Assembly: GCA_017551425.1 (NCBI GenBank)
Contig: JAFZLQ010000063.1
Coordinates: 1 to 52,133, forward strand
Reading direction: 5' to 3'
Length of the DNA stretch: 52,133 nt
Origin: Bacteroidales bacterium
GTDB taxonomy: Bacteria > Bacteroidota > Bacteroidia > Bacteroidales > UBA932
Every line of letters starts with the position of its first letter. Position 1 is the first letter of the stretch. Below, piece by piece: positions 9,832 to 19,345 of this stretch. The notes below the pieces were generated by a model that was not told the DNA's origin, ran no database searches, and saw only the letters and a list, made by a program, of their open reading frames with translations. The position numbers and the translations under genes were made by a program.

Positions 9832-10335
9832 ATGTCCCTCATCACTCCCGACATAGGGTTGCTGTTCTGGATGGTAATCATCTTCGGCGCGGTGTTCTTC
9901 ATCCTCGCCAAGTGGGGTTTCCCGGTGATTACCAGGATGGTGGAAAAACGCTCCGACCATATCCGCGACTCACTGGCCGCGGCCGAGAAGGCGCGCCTGA
10001 GCCTCGAGAGCCTCGCTGCCGAGCAGCAGAAGCTCATAGAGCAGACCCGCGCCGAGCAGACCCGCATCCTGGCCGAGGCGTCACGCACCCGCGAGGAGAT
10101 TATCGCCGGAGCCAAGGAGGATGCCGCAGCCGAATCAGCCAAGATCCTGGCCAAGACCAGGGATGAAATCAAGGCGGAGAAGGAGGCCGCGATATCAGAG
10201 ATCCGCTCCGAGGTCTCTTCCCTTTCCGTCGCAGTGGCGGAGAAGATACTCCGCAAGGAGCTCGCGCCGGACGCCGAACAGCTTTCCTACATCGACCGCC
10301 TCGCAGACGAGGCATCTGCCGCACCGCTGAATTAG
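9832..10335 (+). CDS. atpF: F1F0 ATP synthase subunit b
   Basis: 167 residues: one N-terminal membrane helix (LLFWMVIIFGAVFFILAKWGFP) and a long charged coiled coil rich in Ala, Glu, Lys and Arg that forms the peripheral stalk. The length is normal. It follows atpE by 3 nt and precedes atpH by 1 nt, so translation is likely coupled. Confidence 0.95.
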   Translation: MSLITPDIGLLFWMVIIFGAVFFILAKWGFPVITRMVEKRSDHIRDSLAAAEKARLSLESLAAEQQKLIEQTRAEQTRILAEASRTREEIIAGAKEDAAAESAKILAKTRDEIKAEKEAAISEIRSEVSSLSVAVAEKILRKELAPDAEQLSYIDRLADEASAAPLN

Positions 10336-10336
10336 C

Positions 10337-10810
10337 ATGAATACCGGAGCCGTCACCAAACGATACGCCACCGCGCTGCTTCTCCTCACGCAGGAGTCGG
10401 GCCGCGGCGAGCAGGTGTGCAAACAGGTGATCGAGCTTCTGCGCGACCCGTCCTCCGTGGACGGGCTGGAGCCGGACCTGGGCAAGTTCGTGGCCTTCCT
10501 TGCAGAAAAAGGCCGCAGGGAGTATCTCGGCAGGGTGCTCCGTACCTTCGTGGACCTGTATTGCGCTTCCGTGGGCATGAGCCACGTGGTCCTCACCTCC
10601 GCCGTCAAGTCGGAAAGCCTCGAGGCCAGGGTCCGTGCCGGGCTGGAAGAGCGCCTCGGCCATCGGATAATGCTGGAGACCGAAGTCGATCCCACCCTGA
10701 TAGGCGGATACCGGGTTGAGGTAGACGGGCAGATGCTCGATGCGTCCGTGCGCCGCCAGCTGCGGATACTCCGCAGGGACTTAGTCGTAAAGAACAACAG
10801 AATAGTATGA
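10337..10810 (+). CDS. atpH: F1F0 ATP synthase subunit delta
   Basis: 157 residues; the OSCP-type subunit joining the peripheral stalk to the F1 crown. It has the N-terminal helical bundle ([11 protein letters not shown]) and the C-terminal signature [21 protein letters not shown], the most conserved part of the family. Slightly shorter than the usual 175-180 residues. The stop overlaps the atpA start as ATGA. Confidence 0.93.
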   Translation: MNTGAVTKRYATALLLLTQESGRGEQVCKQVIELLRDPSSVDGLEPDLGKFVAFLAEKGRREYLGRVLRTFVDLYCASVGMSHVVLTSAVKSESLEARVRAGLEERLGHRIMLETEVDPTLIGGYRVEVDGQMLDASVRRQLRILRRDLVVKNNRIV

Positions 10811-12393
10811 CACAAAGCAACATAAAAGCCAGCGAGATTTCGGATATCCTGCTTGAGCAGCTCAAGGGCGTGGATATGTCCCTCAAGTACGAAGAAGTGG
10901 GACGCGTGCTTACGGTGAGCGACGGCGTTGCCCGCATCTACGGGCTCAGCGGCGCCGAGGCCGGAGAACTGCTCGAATTCGACAGCGGAGTCAAGGCCGT
11001 GGTCATGAACCTTGAAGAAGACAACGTGGGCGCCGTCCTTCTTGGCAAGACGGACCTCGTTAAGGAGAACATGCGCGTGCGCAGGCTGGGCCGCATAGCC
11101 GGCATCGAGGTCGGCGAAGGCCTTGTCGGCAGGGTGGTGGACCCTATCGGCACTCCTCTTGACGGTCTCGGCCCCGTGAAGGGAGAGACCGTACGTATGC
11201 CGCTGGAACGCAAGGCCCCCGGTGTCATCTTCCGCGAGCCGGTTCACGAGCCGCTGCAGACGGGTCTCAAGGCCATCGACTCGATGATCCCCATAGGCCG
11301 CGGCCAGCGCGAGCTCATCATCGGTGACCGCCAGACCGGCAAGACCGCCATCGCCATCGACACCATCATCAACCAGCGTGCGGGTTACCTCGCCGGGGAA
11401 CCGGTGTATTGCATTTATGTTGCCGTGGGCCAGAAGGGTTCCACCGTGGCCTCCATCGTGCAGACCCTGCGCGAGAAGGGGGCGATGGACTATACCATAG
11501 TGGTGGCCGCGACTGCTGCCGATCCGGCCGCGCTCCAGTATTACGCTCCTTTTGCCGGAGCCGCCATCGGCGAGTATTTCCGCGACACCGGCCGTCATGC
11601 CCTCGTGGTTTATGACGACCTCAGCAAGCAGGCTGTCGCCTACCGTGAGGTGTCGCTGATCCTCCGCCGTCCTTCCGGACGCGAGGCATACCCCGGAGAC
11701 GTGTTCTACCTGCACTCCCGCCTGCTCGAGCGCGCCGCCAAGATCATATCCCAGCAGGAGGTCGCCGAGCAGATGAACGACCTTCCGGAGCCCCTCCGCG
11801 GCAAGGTGCGCGCCGGCGGATCGCTCACGGCCCTTCCCATCATCGAGACGCAGGCCGGAGACGTGTCGGCATACATCCCCACCAACGTTATTTCCATTAC
11901 CGACGGCCAGATCTACCTCGAAAGCTCGCTGTTCAACGCCGGTTTCAGGCCTGCCGTCAACGTCGGCATCTCGGTTTCCCGCGTCGGCGGCGCCGCGCAG
12001 GTGAAGAGTATGAAGAAGGTCGCAGGTACGCTCAAGATAGACCAGGCTCAGTTCGAGGAGCTGGAATCCTTCTCCAAGTTCTCCTCAGACCTCGACCGCG
12101 TTACCGCAATGGCGCTCGACAAAGGGCGCAAGAACAACCAGCTCCTTATCCAGACGCAGTATTCGCCCATGCCGGTAGGGGAGCAGGTGGCCGTGCTGTA
12201 CTGCGGTACGCATGCGCTTATGTCCGGCATCCAGGTTGGGCAGGTGCGGGAGTTCCAGCAGCTGTTCCTGGACCGCATGCGCGCCGCCCATTCCGATATC
12301 CTGGACGCTTTTGCCGCCGGTAAGGTTACGCCTGAGGCAGAAAAGACCATTACGGAGCTTGCCAAAGAGATATGTCTTCACTTAGGGAAGTAA
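10807..12393 (+). CDS. atpA: F1F0 ATP synthase subunit alpha
   Basis: 528 residues; the non-catalytic nucleotide-binding subunit of F1. Walker [10 protein letters not shown] lies near residue 173; the arginine-finger region ([10 protein letters not shown]) and the family C-terminal helical domain are present. It starts with an ATGA overlap with atpH and ends inside atpG by 22 bp, which implies coupled translation of alpha and gamma. Confidence 0.97.
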   Translation: MTQSNIKASEISDILLEQLKGVDMSLKYEEVGRVLTVSDGVARIYGLSGAEAGELLEFDSGVKAVVMNLEEDNVGAVLLGKTDLVKENMRVRRLGRIAGIEVGEGLVGRVVDPIGTPLDGLGPVKGETVRMPLERKAPGVIFREPVHEPLQTGLKAIDSMIPIGRGQRELIIGDRQTGKTAIAIDTIINQRAGYLAGEPVYCIYVAVGQKGSTVASIVQTLREKGAMDYTIVVAATAADPAALQYYAPFAGAAIGEYFRDTGRHALVVYDDLSKQAVAYREVSLILRRPSGREAYPGDVFYLHSRLLERAAKIISQQEVAEQMNDLPEPLRGKVRAGGSLTALPIIETQAGDVSAYIPTNVISITDGQIYLESSLFNAGFRPAVNVGISVSRVGGAAQVKSMKKVAGTLKIDQAQFEELESFSKFSSDLDRVTAMALDKGRKNNQLLIQTQYSPMPVGEQVAVLYCGTHALMSGIQVGQVREFQQLFLDRMRAAHSDILDAFAAGKVTPEAEKTITELAKEICLHLGK

Positions 12394-13475
12394 AGGACCG
12401 CATCGGCTCGGTGCGCAGTACGCTGAAGATCACTTCGGCGATGAAGCTTGTGGCGTCGTCCAAGCTTCTCAAGGCGCAGCGTGCCATCGAGGGCCTTCGC
12501 CCTTACGCGGAAGCGTTGGATGCAATGGTTGCAGCGGCCTCTGGCTCCACTGCGCCGGTATTGTCTCCGGAAACCTCCGCTTCGCTGCGCCCCCCCCACT
12601 GCGCTTCGCTTGCGGGTCCCCCCCGTTCAAGCGGCCACGGGCGGCCACTGTTTCCGGAGACAACACCGGCATCCGTTTCGACAGAGGCCTCCCGGCCGAC
12701 CGTCGTTCTGGCTTTCGCCAGCAACAGCTCGATGTGCGGGGCATTCAACGCCAATGTCATAAAGAAGGCGCTGGCGGCGCTCAGGGGCATAAACGGCCCT
12801 GTGGAGGTCTGGGCATTCGGCCGCAAGATGGCCGAGGGACTGCGCAAGGAGGGCTATCCTGCGGCGCGGGACTATTCTTCCCTTGTAAGCAAGGCCGATT
12901 TCGATGCGGTCGCCGCCATATCCACTGAGCTGCAGCAGCTTTACGCCGATGGCCGCATTGCCGGTGCGGTGCTGGTTTACAACCATTTTGTGAGCACCGG
13001 GCGGCAGGTGGTGACGGAGGAGACGTTCCTTGGATCCTTCGCTGACGCTCAGGATGACAGAAAAGGTCAGGATGACAGAAAGGGTCAGGATGACAGAAAA
13101 GGTCAGGATGACAGAAAAGGTCAGGATGACAGAAAGGCCTCCGATGGAAGCATCGCTCAATATGGCGCGGGTGTTCAGGATTCCCGCGGTGTCATCCTGA
13201 GCGAAGCGAAGGATCCGGATGACGATTTCATCGTGGAACCCACGCGCGGCGCGTTCCTGGAGTCGCTTCACCCGCAGGTCCTGAACCTGCGCCTGTACGC
13301 CGCCCTGCTTGATTCGGTGGCCTCCGAGCACGCTGCACGCATGATTGCGATGCAGACGGCAACCGACAACGCCCAGGATCTCCTCGCAGAGCTCACGCTC
13401 GAGTACAACAAGGGTCGCCAGCAGAAGATCACCTCCGAGATACTCGACCTGGTTTCCGGCGAGGCCCAGTCATAA
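12372..13475 (+). CDS. atpG: F1F0 ATP synthase subunit gamma with two in-frame repeat insertions
   Basis: 367 residues against about 290 for typical Bacteroidota gamma. The N- and C-terminal helices that form the rotating coiled coil are intact ([25 protein letters not shown] and [13 protein letters not shown] [13 protein letters not shown]), as is the [13 protein letters not shown] segment. The extra length is made of repeat element A2 at residues about 55-107 and element B2 with a QDDRKG minisatellite at about 221-282. Both fall in surface segments that vary in length in this family. No frameshift or stop is introduced, so the protein is probably functional. This is the last gene of the ATP synthase operon. 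Confidence 0.93.
   Translation: MSSLREVKDRIGSVRSTLKITSAMKLVASSKLLKAQRAIEGLRPYAEALDAMVAAASGSTAPVLSPETSASLRPPHCASLAGPPRSSGHGRPLFPETTPASVSTEASRPTVVLAFASNSSMCGAFNANVIKKALAALRGINGPVEVWAFGRKMAEGLRKEGYPAARDYSSLVSKADFDAVAAISTELQQLYADGRIAGAVLVYNHFVSTGRQVVTEETFLGSFADAQDDRKGQDDRKGQDDRKGQDDRKGQDDRKASDGSIAQYGAGVQDSRGVILSEAKDPDDDFIVEPTRGAFLESLHPQVLNLRLYAALLDSVASEHAARMIAMQTATDNAQDLLAELTLEYNKGRQQKITSEILDLVSGEAQS
12535..12690 (+). repeat. Palindromic repeat element A, copy A2, in frame in atpG
   Basis: About 156 bp (52 codons). The outer arms GGCCTCTG (12536-12543) and CAGAGGCC (12682-12689) are perfect. The 21-nt inner arms (12554-12574 and 12650-12670) pair with one mismatch. The core shares a 19-nt block (TGCGGGT, seven C, GTTCA) and GGCCACGGGCGGCCA with copy A3. 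The arm sequence differs from A1 and A3, but complementarity is kept. Confidence 0.85.
13032..13216 (+). repeat. Repeat element B, copy B2, in frame in atpG
   Basis: The left arm (13032-13058, GGATCCTTCGCT...) and right arm (13191-13216, ...GCGAAGGATCC) are inverted copies differing by a 1-2 nt slip. The right half GTCATCCTGAGCGAAGCGAA is the clearest B consensus in the window. The left arm runs into the 18-bp tandem array. Confidence 0.82.
13050..13139 (+). repeat. 18-bp tandem repeat, five units, in atpG
   Basis: Five units of CAGGATGACAGAAAAGGT with one or two substitutions, encoding QDDRKG repeats. It starts at the inner end of the B2 left arm, so it is an expansion of the element itself. 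A unit of 18 keeps the reading frame at any copy number. Confidence 0.9.
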
Positions 13476-13695
13476 CCTATATAATAACTCGCGCGCGCGA
13501 AAGGGCCGTTAGAGATTATAAAATTATTTCTAAATAATTTATATTTATTCACCCCGATTTGATAACTGTTTTATCAAATTTTGGGGCAAATTCTTTCGAA
13601 CTTTAATCACGAAATAACAAAACGGCCCCGGAGGGCCTTGTGGAGGGGTTTCGCAAATATTTGCGTAATAAAAAAATAATGCGTACCTTGCGCAC
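13476..13695. other. Intergenic region after the ATP synthase operon, with hairpins
   Basis: The 306-bp gap to susC holds several inverted repeats: AAATTATT/AATAATTT (13521-13540); a strong hairpin with CCCC, TTTGATAA / TTATCAAA and GGGG arms (13552-13586); and GGCCC/GGGCC (13624-13637). None has a proper T tract on the plus strand, so the operon terminator is not certain; the 13552-13586 hairpin is the best structural candidate. No ORF is credible here. Confidence 0.45.
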
Positions 13696-13703
13696 TAATT
13701 TTG
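13696..13703 (+). promoter_or_regulatory. -7 box (TAATTTTG) for the first SusCD operon
   Basis: TAATTTTG fits TAnnTTTG and leaves a leader of roughly 70 nt. A second possible box, TACCTTGC at 13684, has TTTG (13660-13663) 20 nt upstream, which is better spaced but matches the consensus less well. Confidence 0.45.
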
Positions 13704-13781
13704 TTGTTTGTAACAGTAGCTCTCTGAATTGGCTATTAGTTTTAGTTAGTATATTTATTGTTTAATTTTTAAAAAAAGCCT

Positions 13782-16700
13782 ATGAAAAAAGTCAGGTTTA
13801 TCCTCCTGTCTGTTATCATGCTTTGCGGTACGCTCTCGGCTTATGCCCAGAACATTACCGTCAAAGGTGTGGTGACCGACGGAGCAAACGGTGAGCCGAT
13901 TCCGGCTGCCACCGTGATCATCAAGGGTACCACTCGTGGTGCCGCTACGAATCTGGATGGTGAGTACTCTGTCTCCGTTCCGGCAAATGGCGTCCTGGTT
14001 TTCAGCACTATCGGCTACAAGTCGGTTGAGGTTGAGGTCAATGGCCAGACCACCATTAACTGCGAACTCACGGCAGACACCGAGTACCTCGAGGACGTAG
14101 TCGTTATCGCCTACGGTACCCAGAGCGCAAGGACTGTGACTGCATCCGTTTCGTCGGTGAAGGCAGACGCCCTCAAGGACGCCCCCAACGTGAGCTTCGA
14201 TTCGATGCTCCAGGGCCAGGCCGCGGGTGTTCAGGTCTCCACTCCTAACGCAGGTGCAGGTGCTTCCGCCAAGGTTCTCATCCGTGGTGTCAGCTCCATC
14301 TCCGCAGGTACCGATCCTCTCTACATCGTCGACGGTGTTCCCATTCAGTCCGGCGTTGTCACCACTTCCTACATGGAAGCGAATGCCCTCTCCGACATCA
14401 ACCCTGCCGACATTCTCTCCATTGACGTCCTCAAGGACGCTGCCGCAACCGCACTTTACGGTTCCCGCGCAGCAAGTGGTGTTATCATCATCACCACCAA
14501 GCAGGGCCGCAAGGGTGAGACCAAGGTCACTTATGACATGAACATCGGTCTTACCGAGGCTACCAAGACCTACGACATGATGGACGCCGACACTTATGTT
14601 GCTTATAAGAACCAGGCCGTCAAGAACCTCGCCGGTACAGACGAGATCGCTATCAGCGGTTCCGGTAATGAATATGGCAACAAGGCTTTCAACATCCCGT
14701 TTGATAAAGACGGCAATCCTATCAAGACCGTTTGGAAGGACCTCATCTTCAGGAAGGGCCTCGTCCAGAACCACACCGTTGCAGTTTCCGGCGGTTCCGA
14801 CAAGACTCAGTACTATGCATCAGCCAACTACTCCGACAACCAGGGTATCATCATGGGTGATGACTACAAGCGCTACGGCTTCAAGACCAACGTCTCCTCC
14901 CAGGTTACCAACTGGCTGAAGGTCGGTATCAGCGGACAGTATTCCAAGGCTGACACCTACGTTGTGGATGCTTCCCGTAACGACAGCGTCTTCGCTGCTG
15001 CAGGTCTCCCCCGTATGGCCATGATTCTCCCTCCTATCACGTTCCCTTACAATGAGGATGGCACTTACAATGTGATGAACGGCGGCCAGTACATCGGCGT
15101 CGGCGGTATCAACATCAAGTCCCTCGGCTATCCCAATGCAATGGCACAGGCAGAGTCTTACAACTACGTTAAGACCGACCGTATCATCGCCAGCGGCTTC
15201 GCACAGGTCGAGCCCCTCAAGAATCTGTTCCTCAAGTCCCAGATCGGCGTTGACTACATGATCGAGAACCAGGAAACCTTCTGGCATCCCCAGTACGGAC
15301 AGGGCGCCAACTACAATGGTTATGCATGGCGCAACTTCTCCGACATGCTCAGCTGGACCTGGACCAACACTGCCAACTACACCCTCGCCATTAAGAACCA
15401 CACCGTTGACTTCCTCGCCGGTATGGAGGCTTACGAGCTTTCCTACGGTACCGACTCCGTCAAGGGTGACGACATCCTCAACTCCGCATACACCGGCTTC
15501 CGTGCAGGTTATTCCAACTACGAGGCAGGCGGCAGCGAAGGATCCAAGTCCATGATTTCATACTTCGGCCGTATCAACTACGACTACAAGGCCCGCTACA
15601 TGCTCTCCGCAAACTTCCGTCGTGATGGTCTCTCCGCTCTCGGTTCCGAGAACAAGTGGGGTAACTTCTGGGGCGTTTCCGGTGCATGGCGCGTCTCCGA
15701 AGAGGAATTCTTCAAGCCCCTCCGCAATGTTGTGGACGAGTTCAAGATCAAGGGCAGCTACGGTGTCGTCGGTAACTCCGAGATCGGCTTCTACAATGCC
15801 CAGACTTACTACAGCGACGGTGTTTATGGCGGCCTTCCTTCCCTCGGCCTCGCCAACATCGGTGACTCTTCCCTCGCATGGGAGTCATCCAGCAAGTATG
15901 ACGCAGGTGTCAGCCTCGGTCTCTTCGGCCGTCTGACCATCGACTTCGACTACTACTACACCAAGACCAACAACCTGGTCATGGCAGTTCCCCAGGGTCC
16001 TTCCACCGGTATCGGCTCCCTCGTGACCAACACCGGTTCCATGGAGAATGACGGTATCGAGCTCACTATCTCAGCCGATGTCATCCGTACCAAGGACTTC
16101 GTATGGAACACCAACTTCAACTTCACCACTTCACACAACAAGGTTCTCGAGCTTGCTGAGGGCGTAAATGAGATTTACGGCGACAGTGAGGCCAACATCA
16201 CCCTTCCCGGATATTCCGTAGGTCAGCTCTATGCATATCCTACCGGCGGTATCGATCCCGAGACCGGTTGGCGTGTATTCTACGGTTCCAACGGTGAATG
16301 GACAATCTACGACCGTCTGAAGGGCGACTGGTTCCTCAAGGACGGCACCGTATTCCAGGGAGATCTTGCCCCCGTCCGTGCCGGCAACACCCTTCCCACC
16401 TACTTCGGCGGTTGGACCAACTCCTTCAAGTTCAAGGGCTTCGACCTCAACGTCATGCTCCAGTACTCCGGTGGTAACTACATCCTCAACGCCATGACCG
16501 CAACCGGCGCTGACAACCGTTGGTGGAACAACTTCGCCGAGGTTGCAGAACTCAGCTGGCAGAAGCCCGGCGACAATGCCAAGTACGCATATCCCGTTTA
16601 CGGAGACAATGTTTCCAACGGTTCCGCATACGACATCACCGACTGGATCGAGAAGGGCGACTACCTCCGCGTAAAGAACATCAGCTTCGGTTACACCTAC

Positions 16701-16904
16701 AGGCCTAAGGTCAAGTTCATCGGCCTCAGCTCCATCCGTGCTTATGCTCAGATCCAGAACGCATGGGTTTTCACCGCTTTCACCGGTCTTGATCCTGAAC
16801 TTACTTCTTCCTATACCAGCCAGGCTGTTCTGTCCGGCGGTTACTACAAGAATACGCTGCCTCAGGCACGTACTTATACCCTTGGTGTACAGGTTAGCTT
16901 CTAA
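13782..16904 (+). CDS. SusC-like TonB-dependent outer-membrane transporter (set 1)
   Basis: 1040 residues. Signal peptide 1-23 (ends AYAQ); a carboxypeptidase-regulatory-like beta-sandwich at about 25-100; the plug, with YIVDGVP and the SusC-specific LKDAAATALYGSRAASGV near residue 230; then a 22-strand barrel ending in VQVSF. It imports ligands captured by the SusD partner using TonB energy. Codon use is strongly biased to C-ending codons, suggesting high expression. SusD follows 20 nt later behind a strong Shine-Dalgarno. The substrate is unknown. The nearby genes encode proteases and no glycosidases, so peptides or glycoproteins are a fair inference. Confidence 0.95.
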   Translation: MKKVRFILLSVIMLCGTLSAYAQNITVKGVVTDGANGEPIPAATVIIKGTTRGAATNLDGEYSVSVPANGVLVFSTIGYKSVEVEVNGQTTINCELTADTEYLEDVVVIAYGTQSARTVTASVSSVKADALKDAPNVSFDSMLQGQAAGVQVSTPNAGAGASAKVLIRGVSSISAGTDPLYIVDGVPIQSGVVTTSYMEANALSDINPADILSIDVLKDAAATALYGSRAASGVIIITTKQGRKGETKVTYDMNIGLTEATKTYDMMDADTYVAYKNQAVKNLAGTDEIAISGSGNEYGNKAFNIPFDKDGNPIKTVWKDLIFRKGLVQNHTVAVSGGSDKTQYYASANYSDNQGIIMGDDYKRYGFKTNVSSQVTNWLKVGISGQYSKADTYVVDASRNDSVFAAAGLPRMAMILPPITFPYNEDGTYNVMNGGQYIGVGGINIKSLGYPNAMAQAESYNYVKTDRIIASGFAQVEPLKNLFLKSQIGVDYMIENQETFWHPQYGQGANYNGYAWRNFSDMLSWTWTNTANYTLAIKNHTVDFLAGMEAYELSYGTDSVKGDDILNSAYTGFRAGYSNYEAGGSEGSKSMISYFGRINYDYKARYMLSANFRRDGLSALGSENKWGNFWGVSGAWRVSEEEFFKPLRNVVDEFKIKGSYGVVGNSEIGFYNAQTYYSDGVYGGLPSLGLANIGDSSLAWESSSKYDAGVSLGLFGRLTIDFDYYYTKTNNLVMAVPQGPSTGIGSLVTNTGSMENDGIELTISADVIRTKDFVWNTNFNFTTSHNKVLELAEGVNEIYGDSEANITLPGYSVGQLYAYPTGGIDPETGWRVFYGSNGEWTIYDRLKGDWFLKDGTVFQGDLAPVRAGNTLPTYFGGWTNSFKFKGFDLNVMLQYSGGNYILNAMTATGADNRWWNNFAEVAELSWQKPGDNAKYAYPVYGDNVSNGSAYDITDWIEKGDYLRVKNISFGYTYRPKVKFIGLSSIRAYAQIQNAWVFTAFTGLDPELTSSYTSQAVLSGGYYKNTLPQARTYTLGVQVSF

Positions 16905-16908
16905 TTTT

Positions 16909-16915
16909 AAAGGAG
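16909..16915 (+). promoter_or_regulatory. Strong Shine-Dalgarno before susD
   Basis: AAAGGAG lies 9 nt before the SusD start codon. Canonical SD motifs are rare in this phylum, so this one may serve to keep SusD output matched to SusC. Confidence 0.55.
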
Positions 16916-16924
16916 ATTATCATT

Positions 16925-18343
16925 ATGAAGAATATATTTAAACTTCTTGCTATTCTGACTGCCGCCGTCACGCTGGGTTCATGCTCCGAGGAATTCATTG
17001 AGAAGGACAAGCCTTTCTCCATGACCGAGAAGGTTATCTTCACCAACGCAGATTACATTCAGTCCGCCCTCCTCGGCTGCTATGATGTTTTCAAGAGCAC
17101 CAATCCTACCTTCATGGGAGGTCTTGCATATATCGTGTTCGACTGCCGTGGAGAGGATATCGTGAATACCTCCAACCCTGTGACGATGCAGGATACCTAT
17201 GAAATGAGGGTTCTTGGTACTTCCACCGAAAACGGTCGTATCTGGAACTACGCATACGGTACCATCAATACTTGCAACATCTTCATCGAGAACCTCGAGA
17301 ACTACAAGAGCGCCGAGGTTATCGGTGCAGAGCTCTGCGCACAGTATACTGCAGAGGCCAAGTTCATCCGCGCATATTGCTACTATGTCCTTGCCAACCT
17401 CTATTCGCAGCCTTACTGCATCAGCCCCGAGGCACTTGCAGTGCCCCTCAGGCTTACCGCCCTTACTTCTTCCGGCAACAACGACTGCCCTGCAGCCACC
17501 ATCAAGGCTGTCTATGAGCAGATCCTTGCCGACTGCATCCCCGAGGCCCTTCCCAACGCTCCTATGACCCGTGACGGTGTGACCCGCGCTTCCGCAGGCG
17601 CCGCCCACATGCTCAGGATGCGTATCTACATGGCCATGAAGGATTGGGACAAGGCTATCGCCGAAGGCAAGGCCGTTACCGGTTATTCCCTCGATCCCGA
17701 TGTCAAGAACCTCTACGGTCAGGACACCTACAAGAGCCCTGAAATGATCTTCGCACTGCCGATGTCGACCCAGGACAACCCCAACACCCAGATGAGCTGC
17801 GCCGAGTACTTCGCCAAGGAGTCTTCCGTGAGCTGGCTCAACACTGAGAACGGTATCCTCTCCGAGGCTGATTACTCCCTCGCTGCAGACAAGCGTATCT
17901 CCGACCTTATCTCCACCCCTGACGGAAGTGGTTACTACTACTCCCTCAAGTTCGTCGACAAGGCCCAGAAGCTTGACTGGATCCCCGTGATGCGTTATGC
18001 CGAGACCCTCCTCAACCTTGCCGAGTGCTACGCCAACAAGGCCGACGGTGCCGCTTCTGCAAAGGCAGCACTCAAGGAGGTCCGCAGCCGCGCCATCCCT
18101 ACCGGCGACACCATCAGCGTTGACGCCCTCTCCGGCGGCAACCTCACTACCGCCGTCCTCAAGGAGCGCAGGCTCGAGTTCATCTGCGAAGGCCTCCGTG
18201 GTGTTGATATCATCCGCCGTGGCGAGTCCTTCGTCAAGAAGGTCGGTGCTACCGTTGATCTCAACGTTACTCCTTCCTCCACCAACTACATCTGGCCCGT
18301 GCCGGATTCCGAGAAGAAATACAATAAAACCTTAGGCAAGTAA
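16925..18343 (+). CDS. SusD/RagB-family nutrient-binding lipoprotein (set 1)
   Basis: 472 residues. Lipoprotein signal with cysteine in TLGSCSEE; a TPR-rich helical SusD fold with the typical AEAKFIRAYCYYVLANLYSQPY segment near residue 145 and the conserved C-terminal ERRLEFICEGLRGVDIIRRGE. The protein caps the SusC barrel at the cell surface and binds the ligand. Its TAA overlaps the next start (TAATG), so SusC, SusD and the following lipoprotein form one unit. Confidence 0.94.
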   Translation: MKNIFKLLAILTAAVTLGSCSEEFIEKDKPFSMTEKVIFTNADYIQSALLGCYDVFKSTNPTFMGGLAYIVFDCRGEDIVNTSNPVTMQDTYEMRVLGTSTENGRIWNYAYGTINTCNIFIENLENYKSAEVIGAELCAQYTAEAKFIRAYCYYVLANLYSQPYCISPEALAVPLRLTALTSSGNNDCPAATIKAVYEQILADCIPEALPNAPMTRDGVTRASAGAAHMLRMRIYMAMKDWDKAIAEGKAVTGYSLDPDVKNLYGQDTYKSPEMIFALPMSTQDNPNTQMSCAEYFAKESSVSWLNTENGILSEADYSLAADKRISDLISTPDGSGYYYSLKFVDKAQKLDWIPVMRYAETLLNLAECYANKADGAASAKAALKEVRSRAIPTGDTISVDALSGGNLTTAVLKERRLEFICEGLRGVDIIRRGESFVKKVGATVDLNVTPSSTNYIWPVPDSEKKYNKTLGK

Positions 18344-19221
18344 TGACTATGAAGAAGATATATTACTTTTGCATTGCCGCACTGGCCATTTTAGCCGTTG
18401 GTTGTACTGAAGAAAGGGATATCGACCTCGATACCCATGACGGCAAAGGCCTGGAGTTTGTCCACTTCGCAAGCAGCAGCGACGCTTGGCTCGTAAGCGA
18501 AGACGACGAGAGCTATACCTACCAGATCCCCATCGCATGCACCTATGCACACGAGCAGGACGTTACCTATAACGTTACCCTCGGCAAGGGCACTACCGGT
18601 AAGGAAGGCGTGGATTTCTCCATCCCCAACAAGTCTGTTACCATCAAGGCTGGTCAGTATCTTGCAAATCTTCCTGTGACTGTTCTCTACGCGACCACAG
18701 GCCTGGGATTCGAACTTGAACTCGTCCTCGGTGTAGATGACGCCCTTATCAACCCCGTTTATGGCAACTCCATGGCAATCAGCGTCAAGAGCGACAAGGT
18801 CATCATCGACTGGGAGTGGCTCGAAGGCACCTGGAACTGCCAGGATTACAGCTACTACTCCAAGGCTCTTGACGGCGATCCTTATCCTGTCGCTATCGCC
18901 AAGGTCTCCGAGACCGAAGGTACCATTACCGGTATCTGGGGCGGCGGCGCTCTGAACTTTACTGTTGATTTCGCAGCAAAGACCTTGAGCATCCCCGGCA
19001 TACAGTTCCTGTTCCACACCGACACCTACAGCGCAGACGTCTATTTCCTTGCCGTTGATGCTGCTGCCGGTTTCGAACCCTACGAGGATATTTACACTCC
19101 TGTCGTAGCAACGCTTTCCGCTCAGGGTATCGTCATCGACAACTATGACTGCCTGCTCGTCGGTGGCCCTTACAACGGCTACACCTGGGCTGGCGGAGAG
19201 AAGTCGACTCTTACCAGATAA
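18343..19221 (+). CDS. Calx-beta/DUF4843-like surface lipoprotein (set 1)
   Basis: 292 residues. The lipobox cysteine is in LAVGCTEE. Residues about 35-155 form a beta-sandwich of the Calx-beta or DUF4843 type found in SusE-position lipoproteins. The C-terminal part (from WEWLEGTWNC) is a separate beta-rich domain resembling those in the lipoproteins at 23948 and 24864. A likely surface-exposed accessory ligand-binding protein. An ATG two codons later (18349) is an equally good start. A perfect terminator follows. Confidence 0.7.
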   Translation: MTMKKIYYFCIAALAILAVGCTEERDIDLDTHDGKGLEFVHFASSSDAWLVSEDDESYTYQIPIACTYAHEQDVTYNVTLGKGTTGKEGVDFSIPNKSVTIKAGQYLANLPVTVLYATTGLGFELELVLGVDDALINPVYGNSMAISVKSDKVIIDWEWLEGTWNCQDYSYYSKALDGDPYPVAIAKVSETEGTITGIWGGGALNFTVDFAAKTLSIPGIQFLFHTDTYSADVYFLAVDAAAGFEPYEDIYTPVVATLSAQGIVIDNYDCLLVGGPYNGYTWAGGEKSTLTR

Positions 19222-19242
19222 TCAGCATAAGCTCTATTCATT

Positions 19243-19284
19243 ATCCGCAACGCTCCGCGAGGAACGTTGCGGATTTTGTTTTTT
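19243..19284 (+). terminator. Intrinsic terminator of the first SusCD operon
   Basis: A 10-bp perfect stem, ATCCGCAACG (19243-19252) with CGTTGCGGAT (19265-19274), is followed by TTTTGTTTTTT. Confidence 0.88.
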
Positions 19285-19305
19285 GCCAAATTAAAGTTAT
19301 TTTTG
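19275..19305 (+). promoter_or_regulatory. Promoter of the second SusCD operon
   Basis: -33 TTTG (19275-19278) and -7 TATTTTTG (19298-19305) are separated by 19 nt, the spacing expected for the primary sigma factor of this phylum. The -33 element lies in the T tract of the preceding terminator. The leader is about 35 nt. Confidence 0.75.
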
Positions 19306-19345
19306 CATCTTACGCCCAATAGCAGACAATTACTACTATTATAAT

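Noticed and set aside
13050..13139. CRISPR array
   Set aside because: Units are contiguous with no spacers, lie within atpG in frame, and no cas genes are present. The same holds for 40708-40812 in tsaB.
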